Shown here: positions 6,579 to 10,855 of the stretch, piece by piece
Numbering within the stretch: position 1 is the stretch's first letter
Layout of the letters: each line of letters opens with the position of its first letter
Source: Campylobacteraceae bacterium
GTDB taxonomy: Bacteria > Campylobacterota > Campylobacteria > Campylobacterales > Sulfurovaceae
Assembly: GCA_026982175.1 (NCBI GenBank)
Contig: JALSHP010000333.1
Span: 1-10,855, forward strand
Direction: 5' to 3'
Length of the DNA: 10,855 bases
Made by a program: the position numbers and the translations under genes
The notes under the pieces: generated by a model
Databases searched by the model: none
What the model was told of the DNA's origin: nothing
The model's input: only the letters and a program-made list of their open reading frames with translations

Positions 6579-7118
6579 CTATTGCTCAATGGCTTTGCCC
6601 GTTAGCGCTTCTATTATCTTAAATATCTCATCCATTGAGAGTACTTTGGTATCTTTATGCTCTTTGATCCATTGTCCATTTAACTCTACAATCTCATCAT
6701 CAACAAAGTAAAAAGATTTGTCTGCATCGAGTTGGGCTTTAATTGGGTTGTCAACAAAATAGTCATAGGCAAAAAAATTCTCCAAAGTCTCTTTTGGAAT
6801 TTGATTGACTTCTGCCTCTTGTTTTAAAAAAAATGCCAAATGTTGTGTCGCATTCATCGCTTGTAATCCATAGGCAATGCGACTGTTGATTTCAGCATCC
6901 CATTTTGAGTGGTGTAAAAATTTTGAATACCCTCCACTGTTTACTTGTGAAAAGTAGTAGTTCACATAATAACTCGCCAATGCATCAGGATGAATCTGCT
7001 CTGCCTCAAGCCCTTGTGCTAACAAGTAGCCCATAATTTTTGAGTTTTCATAAACAATTCCATAAAGTTCATCGCTATTGTAAGCACTATCAGAAATTAA
7101 TATCTGTTCCATTTTCAT
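6579..7118 (-). CDS. DMP19/DUF4375-like protein
   Basis: A 179-residue cytoplasmic protein with no signal peptide or membrane segment. Residues about 49-70 (YYVNYYFSQVNSGGYSKF then LHHS) resemble the core motif of the DMP19/DUF4375 family (YYV-x-E/Q-VNNGG-F/Y-x-Q-F), and the flanking helical pattern fits. The characterised member, Neisseria DMP19, mimics DNA and binds a transcription factor; most family members have no known function. This protein has about twice as many acidic as basic residues, compatible with a DNA mimic but not proof. The start at 7118 is preferred because GAGGG lies about six bases upstream; a second Met follows at residue 3. It is upstream of the cytochrome gene on the same strand but that gene has its own promoter. 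The family assignment is from remembered motifs. Confidence 0.6.
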   Translation of the reverse strand: MKMEQILISDSAYNSDELYGIVYENSKIMGYLLAQGLEAEQIHPDALASYYVNYYFSQVNSGGYSKFLHHSKWDAEINSRIAYGLQAMNATQHLAFFLKQEAEVNQIPKETLENFFAYDYFVDNPIKAQLDADKSFYFVDDEIVELNGQWIKEHKDTKVLSMDEIFKIIEALTGKAIEQ

Positions 7119-7129
7119 CGTATACCCTC

Positions 7130-7158
7130 TTATTTAATTATGATTGTAAAATAGTCAA
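7130..7158 (-). promoter_or_regulatory. candidate promoter of the DMP19-like gene
   Basis: On the minus strand TTGACT (7158-7153) is a good -35, but the hexamer at 16-17 bases (TAAATA/AAATAA, 7136-7130) is a poor -10. ATGATT (7140-7145) and AATCAT (7161-7166) form a 6-bp inverted repeat around this region. Weak. Confidence 0.3.
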
Positions 7159-7231
7159 ATAATCATTAGGAGAGGTTGAAAGTTTACTTTAAAATTGGCT
7201 TTTATGCTAACACTTAACTAATAAACCTATG

Positions 7232-7296
7232 TCATACTCTCACGAACTTAACTGAAAAAAAGATATAATCTTATAAATTCAGTCAAAGGAGTATGA
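7232..7296 (+). promoter_or_regulatory. three nested inverted repeats before the signalling operon
   Basis: Near-concentric complementary arms are visible: TCATACTC (7232-7239) with GAGTATGA (7289-7296), ACTGAA (7251-7256) with TTCAGT (7278-7283), and AAGAT (7260-7264) with ATCTT (7268-7272). Together they make 19 base pairs with small internal loops. The outer right arm includes the GAG of the Shine-Dalgarno AGGAG (7287-7291), and the centre covers the -10 box. It may be an operator, or a leader hairpin if transcription starts upstream of 7232. Confidence 0.45.
7264..7269 (+). promoter_or_regulatory. -10 box of the four-gene signalling operon
   Basis: A perfect TATAAT, 28 bases before the ATG at 7298, preceded by an A-run and no recognisable -35. 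The Shine-Dalgarno AGGAG (7287-7291) is six bases before the start codon. A start of transcription near 7276 would give a short leader. Confidence 0.5.
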
Positions 7297-7297
7297 G

Positions 7298-7798
7298 ATG
7301 AATAAACCTCTCAAAACTTTAATTTTTTCCATACTCTTCTCTTTGACCCTCTTTGCACAAGAGCCAATTGAGCAGAGTGTTGAACCCATTAAAGTAGATG
7401 AGACCCAAACACGCAATGTTCCAATGCTAGAACCAACCCCACAAGTAACAGAAGAGAAAAAGCCTTCAATTTCACACTTAATTGAAGAGATTCAAAAGGC
7501 AAAACCCAAAACAAAACGCTTGTTGATGAATCAATTAAAGATTCAACTTCGTCAAGCCAATAAAGCCCATCGACAAAAAGCTATTTTAGCCCTTAAAAAA
7601 GCTTTTGCCAATCGGGAAAATCATCTGCAAACCAAAGCCAATCTTGGGCTTAAAATGCATAAAAACAATATAGGTTGTACGCAACAAGAGCAATCTCAAC
7701 ATCAACCAAAATTTAAACACCTTCGACATCAACAAATGATGGAGGGGGCTAAAAGAAGAGAGGGAATGTCTCCCCCTAGAGGAGCAGGTAATAAGTGA
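7298..7798 (+). CDS. small secreted basic protein of unknown function
   Basis: Not recognised. A 166-residue protein with a clear signal peptide (about 1-20, ending LTLFAQ). Then come a Pro/Glu/Thr-rich acidic spacer (22-55), a strongly basic amphipathic helical segment (about 58-112, with repeated Lys, Arg and Gln), and a tail from 115 rich in His, Met, Gln and Lys (HKNNIGCTQQ, FKHLRHQQMM) containing a single Cys at 127. The ending SPPRGAGNK looks disordered. There are seven His and several Met after the signal, so metal binding is possible but unproven. It is the first gene of an operon with a beta-barrel-type protein and a two-component system; its stop overlaps the GTG start of the next gene (GTGA). 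By analogy with other small periplasmic proteins encoded with envelope stress sensors it could be a signal-modulating or ligand-binding partner of the kinase. That is inference. Confidence 0.7.
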   Translation: MNKPLKTLIFSILFSLTLFAQEPIEQSVEPIKVDETQTRNVPMLEPTPQVTEEKKPSISHLIEEIQKAKPKTKRLLMNQLKIQLRQANKAHRQKAILALKKAFANRENHLQTKANLGLKMHKNNIGCTQQEQSQHQPKFKHLRHQQMMEGAKRREGMSPPRGAGNK

Positions 7799-8601
7799 GC
7801 CTAGTCAAACCATTTCTTGCTCTTTTTTTCACTAGCATTGCTCTTTTTAGCTATGTAGACAATGACCTTGATGGGGTTGATGACAAAGATGACCTATGCC
7901 CCAATACCTCATTTAGTGAACTGGTCGATGAAAATGGTTGCCCACAAAACAACACACACTCTATTAATAATTTAGGCTCACTTACATTGCAAGTTAATAA
8001 CAGTTGGCAATTTGACACAAACACTACTTTTGACAATTATGGATTTAGCCTCTATTATGCCTATGCTGATTGGAGTTTTTCACTCGCCAATGCACAACAA
8101 AGCACACTTGACAATAACAATCAAACATCACAAGCCAGAGGTGACCTCTATGTTGATATGGGGTACAATTTTAAACATGAAAAACTTCAAAGCAGAGTGA
8201 CCATGGGTACAAAAATAGCCATTGCCAATGAGAGCATTGGTACAGGAGAAGATGACTACTACACGGCACTATCACTGAACTACTTAGCCCATGACAACCT
8301 TGCTATTTTTTCTAACTTTACCTACACCTTTGTAGGAGACACCCCAACTATTAATTACCAAAACAGTTTCGCTTATGGCTTGGGTATTGTCTATTTACCA
8401 ACAGAACATTGGTACTCATCACTCTCTTTTAATCAAGCAGATTCTATCTACACCAATGGTATTCCCTACCAATCGTTCTCATGGTACAACAGCTACACCA
8501 TAAAACATGACTATTTTATAGGCGTAAACTATAGCTATGGCTTAGATGAACTCTCTTTTGACCATAGCCTAACCCTTAGCTTAGGAGCAACTTTTGAATA
8601 A
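7795..8601 (+). CDS. outer-membrane-type protein with thrombospondin type 3 repeat
   Basis: A 268-residue envelope protein with a signal peptide at residues 1-20. Residues 22-50 are a thrombospondin type 3-like calcium-binding stretch (DNDLDGVDDKDDLCPNT, then VDENGCP) with two cysteines (35, 49). In OmpA-like proteins such repeats usually link a barrel to another domain; here it is at the mature N-terminus. From about 58 to 268 alternating polar/aromatic segments (GFSLYYAYADWSFSLA, SLSLGATFE) predict a beta-barrel of perhaps 8-12 strands, ending in a beta-strand with Phe next to last. No OmpA peptidoglycan-binding domain is present. The start is GTG at 7795, overlapping the previous stop; GGAG lies about ten bases upstream, and this is the start that gives a complete signal peptide. 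Its 3' end overlaps the regulator gene by 8 bases. The function, transport or sensing, is unknown. Confidence 0.75.
   Translation: MSLVKPFLALFFTSIALFSYVDNDLDGVDDKDDLCPNTSFSELVDENGCPQNNTHSINNLGSLTLQVNNSWQFDTNTTFDNYGFSLYYAYADWSFSLANAQQSTLDNNNQTSQARGDLYVDMGYNFKHEKLQSRVTMGTKIAIANESIGTGEDDYYTALSLNYLAHDNLAIFSNFTYTFVGDTPTINYQNSFAYGLGIVYLPTEHWYSSLSFNQADSIYTNGIPYQSFSWYNSYTIKHDYFIGVNYSYGLDELSFDHSLTLSLGATFE
8583..8587 (+). promoter_or_regulatory. ribosome binding site that fixes the TTG start of the response regulator
   Basis: AGGAG inside the end of the previous coding region lies six bases before TTG at 8594. No ATG is in frame near the start of the receiver domain, and MNKILLLEDD is exactly where receiver domains begin, so the TTG start is well supported. 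Confidence 0.7.
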
Positions 8602-9226
8602 AATTTTACTACTAGAAGATGACCCAAACCTCGCTCAAACACTACTACGCTACTTAAAATTCAACGATTTTGAGCTTGATTGGGCAAAAAATGGAGAAGA
8701 AGCTCTTACCTTTAGTTATGAGTCTCAATATGACCTCTATCTCTTTGACATTAATGTCCCATTAATTAGTGGCGTTGATTTACTAAAAGAGTTACGAGAA
8801 GCACAAGATTTTACGCCTACCATTATTATTTCGGCACTCATTGACATAGAGTCTGTAACAAAAGGATTTATGGCAGGGGCTGATGATTATCTTAAGAAAC
8901 CTTTTGACCCTGAAGAGCTACTCATACGCATCAAAGCCAAAATACAACAGCTCAAACCCTCTTTAAAAGTTGGAGATTTTGAACTCAACATTCAAAAGGA
9001 GAGCATCAAAAAAGAGGGAAAACTTCTCCATCTAACACCGATACAAAAGACTATTTTCACCCTACTTTTAAAACAGTACCCCAATCCTGTCACCAAAGAA
9101 CAACTTACAGAACTTACCAACAATGGTTCAGAGGGTGCAGTAAGAGTTCAGATAAACAAACTCAAAACAAGCTTTAATATTCAAATCAAAAATATTCGTG
9201 GAGTTGGGTATCTGTTAGATATCTAA
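8594..9226 (+). CDS. OmpR/PhoB-family response regulator
   Basis: A cytoplasmic DNA-binding regulator of 210 residues. The receiver domain (1 to about 118) has the acidic pair D9/D10, the phosphate-accepting D52 in LFDINVP, the switch residue S80 in IIISA, and the conserved lysine K102 in LKKPFDPEELL. After a short linker the winged-helix domain (about 123-210) shows LTPIQKTIFTLLL, a Lys/Arg-containing recognition helix region (EGAVRVQINKLK) and the family ending RGVGYLLDI. All key residues are present, so it should be phosphorylated by the kinase encoded 11 bases downstream. It starts with TTG and overlaps the beta-barrel gene by 8 bases. The target genes are unknown; its own operon, with inverted repeats at its promoter, is the likeliest. 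Confidence 0.93.
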   Translation: MNKILLLEDDPNLAQTLLRYLKFNDFELDWAKNGEEALTFSYESQYDLYLFDINVPLISGVDLLKELREAQDFTPTIIISALIDIESVTKGFMAGADDYLKKPFDPEELLIRIKAKIQQLKPSLKVGDFELNIQKESIKKEGKLLHLTPIQKTIFTLLLKQYPNPVTKEQLTELTNNGSEGAVRVQINKLKTSFNIQIKNIRGVGYLLDI

Positions 9227-9237
9227 AAGAAGCTAAA

Positions 9238-10272
9238 ATGCATTTATCAAAATCTCAAAAAGAGTCACTTAGTAAAAGCTTCTTACTATTTTTTATGGTT
9301 ATGGAGCTATTTTTAATATTTATTTTTTATAACTATTATAAGATTGAAGAGGAGCATCTTAGTGAAGCCCTCTTCTTGGAGATGAAAAATGATAGCTTTT
9401 TGCTTGATAATGAAAAGTTTGAAATGGATATTGTTCCAACTTCCTCTGCACAACGGTTTTATGAACTCTATTTTGACGAAAAACAACTCTATATCTTAGT
9501 CCCTTTTCCCCAAGATAATAAAAACTCTTTAGCCATTCTTTATCCCTTAGAATCCTATAAACAAGAGCTAAGCCACATTAAAGAGCAACTCTTAGGGCAA
9601 CTCATTTTATTAAGCATAGTAGCACTCTTAATAGCATTGGCTTTCTCATTCTATGCCCTAAAACCACTCAAAGATGCCCTTGAACTGTTAGAAGAGTTTA
9701 TTAAAGATATTATTCACGACCTTAACACCCCCATTACTTCTATCTTAATCAATCTAAAAATGATGAACAAAAGTGAAGAGACCAAAAGCATCGCCCAAAG
9801 TGCAAATGCCATTGCGATGTTACATAAAAACTTAGATATTTATCTAAAAGAGAGCCATTTTAAAAAAGAGCCAACAGAAGTAGCCGTAGTTTTAGAGGAA
9901 CAAATTGCCTATTTTAAATCTCTCTATGGCTACTTAAAGTGGGAGTGTGAGATTTCCCCCTTACTTATTGAGTCTAACTCTTTAGCTTTAAGTAGAATTT
10001 TCTATAACCTCTTAAGCAATGCTTGTAAATATAACACCTCCAATGGTTTCATAAAGATAGAACTAAGCCAACATCATCTAAAAATAAGTAATGACTCCTA
10101 TGACGGAATAAAAAAGCCTAAGAGAGTATTTGAACGATTTTATAAAGAGGGAGAAAGAGGATTGGGAATTGGGCTTCATATTGTTGAAAAACTTTGTGAT
10201 GAGTTGGAGATAAAAAAGAGTTTAGAGCTAAAAGAGCGTGTCGTAATGATGACACTCTCTTTTAAAAGTTAA
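9238..10272 (+). CDS. membrane sensor histidine kinase, HAMP-less
   Basis: Partner kinase of the upstream regulator. 344 residues: transmembrane helix 14-31, an acidic periplasmic sensor region of about 85 residues (32-118), transmembrane helix 121-140, then directly the dimerisation helix with H160 as the phosphorylated histidine (FIKDIIHDLNTPITSI). There is no room for a HAMP or PAS domain. The ATPase domain has the N-box NLLSNACKYN (N261), an F-box VFERFYKEGE and the glycine motif RGLGIGLHIVEKL. The usual DxGxG is replaced by ISNDSYDGI (Asn285 where the Asp is expected), and the ATP lid between F-box and glycine motif is very short. Compact kinases of this design occur in Campylobacterota. 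It follows the regulator after 11 bases with a weak AAGAAG before the ATG, so it is probably translated at a lower level. The signal is unknown; the neighbouring secreted protein and barrel are candidates. Confidence 0.92.
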   Translation: MHLSKSQKESLSKSFLLFFMVMELFLIFIFYNYYKIEEEHLSEALFLEMKNDSFLLDNEKFEMDIVPTSSAQRFYELYFDEKQLYILVPFPQDNKNSLAILYPLESYKQELSHIKEQLLGQLILLSIVALLIALAFSFYALKPLKDALELLEEFIKDIIHDLNTPITSILINLKMMNKSEETKSIAQSANAIAMLHKNLDIYLKESHFKKEPTEVAVVLEEQIAYFKSLYGYLKWECEISPLLIESNSLALSRIFYNLLSNACKYNTSNGFIKIELSQHHLKISNDSYDGIKKPKRVFERFYKEGERGLGIGLHIVEKLCDELEIKKSLELKERVVMMTLSFKS

Positions 10273-10275
10273 AGC

Positions 10276-10855
10276 TTATTGTCCTTTAGGCTTTTGATTC
10301 TCTAAAATATAAGCTTCAATTTGAGTTTTTTCATTGGAACAAACAGAGTCTGCTAAGATAGATTCAGCTGTTAAAGAATTATCTTTGTTAATAATCCCTT
10401 GTGCAAAAAAATCACCACTAACTGCATCAGCATGAGCTGAAATCACTTCATAAGCACACGATGTTGTCGCCACTTTACTTACAGTAACTGTTGTTCCTGT
10501 TTGCTCTATTTCCGTGGTGTAGTGATGATTAGTTTTCATATATTCTTCCATTAAAAATAGCTTATCCCATGCTCTTGGATTATCACCATTTTTAAGTTTG
10601 TTTACCATAAACTGAATATGGTCTGCCAATTTTTTAGCACCATCTTCTGTGGTTGCCGAGATAGCCCAGTCGATACTTTTCTTTGCCTCATCTTTAGTAG
10701 GTGTAGGAAAACTAGTTGTTGAACCATGATTACTGTAGTTAGCATGATTACTTTTTAAGTAAGGAATGTTAGATTCTGTAGGGGCATCAGAGGCAGTAGT
10801 CTCTTCAGTTGTAGCATTTGAGTTTGTTGTATTCTCTTCAGTTGTAGTGTTTGAG
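10276..10855 (-). CDS. Thr/Asn/Glu-rich repeat protein, C-terminal part (5' end outside window)
   Basis: Not recognised. The frame is open from the window edge to TAA at 10276, giving 192 residues; a TTG at 10629 is an internal codon, not the start. The visible part begins with a low-complexity segment of about 28 residues (SNTTTEENTTNSNATTEETT), encoded by a 33-base repeat. A further Ser/Asn/Pro/Thr-rich linker follows, then a compact domain from about residue 52, with KDEAKKSIDWAISATTEDGA and a helix containing HIQFMVNKLKNGDNPRAWDK, and beta-like stretches with two cysteines (TTSCAYEV and DSVCSNEK) that could form a disulfide. The composition suggests an exported or surface protein, but the signal peptide region is not in view. 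It converges on the kinase gene with only three bases between stop codons. Confidence 0.75.
   Translation of the reverse strand, partial: SNTTTEENTTNSNATTEETTASDAPTESNIPYLKSNHANYSNHGSTTSFPTPTKDEAKKSIDWAISATTEDGAKKLADHIQFMVNKLKNGDNPRAWDKLFLMEEYMKTNHHYTTEIEQTGTTVTVSKVATTSCAYEVISAHADAVSGDFFAQGIINKDNSLTAESILADSVCSNEKTQIEAYILENQKPKGQ
10801..10855 (-). repeat. 33-base tandem repeat encoding an 11-residue Thr/Glu/Asn unit
   Basis: CTCTTCAGTTGTAG occurs at 10801-10814 and again at 10834-10847. Over 22 bases (10801-10822 against 10834-10855) the copies differ at two positions. The 33-base period keeps the frame and encodes SN-x-TTEE-type units. The array may continue past the window. Confidence 0.75.

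Noticed and set aside
7136..7170. Fur box in the divergent gap.
   Set aside because: AATCAT/ATGATT arms recall part of a Fur box but the spacing of 15 bases and AT-rich context do not support the call.
7851..8200. Open frames on both strands inside the beta-barrel gene.
   Set aside because: Shadows: the GTG-started frame has signal peptide, TSP3 motif and barrel pattern, and fits the operon overlaps.
10259..10268. CTTTTAAAAG palindrome at the end of the kinase gene as bidirectional terminator.
   Set aside because: A short all-but-AT palindrome with no loop or T-run; expected by chance in this composition.
10276..10629. A complete 117-residue gene starting with TTG at 10629.
   Set aside because: The same frame stays open to the window edge with continuous protein-like sequence and there is no ribosome binding site at 10629; it is treated as the end of a longer gene.

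Overview
The window looks like a chromosomal segment of a Campylobacterota (Epsilonproteobacteria) bacterium, most likely a free-living Sulfurimonas/Sulfurovum/Arcobacter-type organism. The DNA is AT-rich by eye. The Complex I genes follow the order nuoA-B-C-D and then a short 'E-like' protein of the type known from Helicobacter and Campylobacter in place of true NuoE. The five-heme cytochrome and the compact histidine kinase with an HDLNTP H-box fit the same group. The genus is inference.

Left arm (1-7118): every gene is on the minus strand. Read in transcription order it holds a DMP19/DUF4375-like cytoplasmic protein (7118-6579), a secreted five-heme cytochrome c (6481-5360) with its own promoter and a rho-independent terminator, and the front of the Complex I operon, nuoA-nuoB-nuoC-nuoD-nuoE-like (5166-1845). 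The nuo genes are overlapping or at most 9 bases apart. After them come a YeiH-family membrane protein (1699-635) with its own TATAAT promoter, and the first 188 codons of glutaminyl-tRNA synthetase glnS (566 to the window edge). The nuo run stops after the E-like gene; no nuoF/G-like gene follows where it would usually be expected.

Right arm (7298-10272): four plus-strand genes form a tight operon. They encode a small secreted basic protein, an outer-membrane-type protein with an N-terminal thrombospondin-type-3 calcium-binding stretch, an OmpR-family response regulator and a HAMP-less histidine kinase. The first three are joined by start/stop overlaps with non-ATG starts (GTG and TTG), which suggests translational coupling and a dedicated envelope-sensing module. 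The divergent gap before it (7119-7297) carries a TATAAT box inside a set of nested inverted repeats.

Right edge (10276-10855): a minus-strand gene converges on the kinase gene with a 3-base gap and runs off the window. It encodes a Thr/Asn/Glu-rich repeat segment followed by a small globular domain of unknown function.

No tRNA, rRNA, insertion sequence or CRISPR array was seen, and no intergenic gap exceeds 200 bases. The best candidates for something undescribed are the four-gene signalling operon and the truncated nuo operon with its charged-tail E-like subunit.
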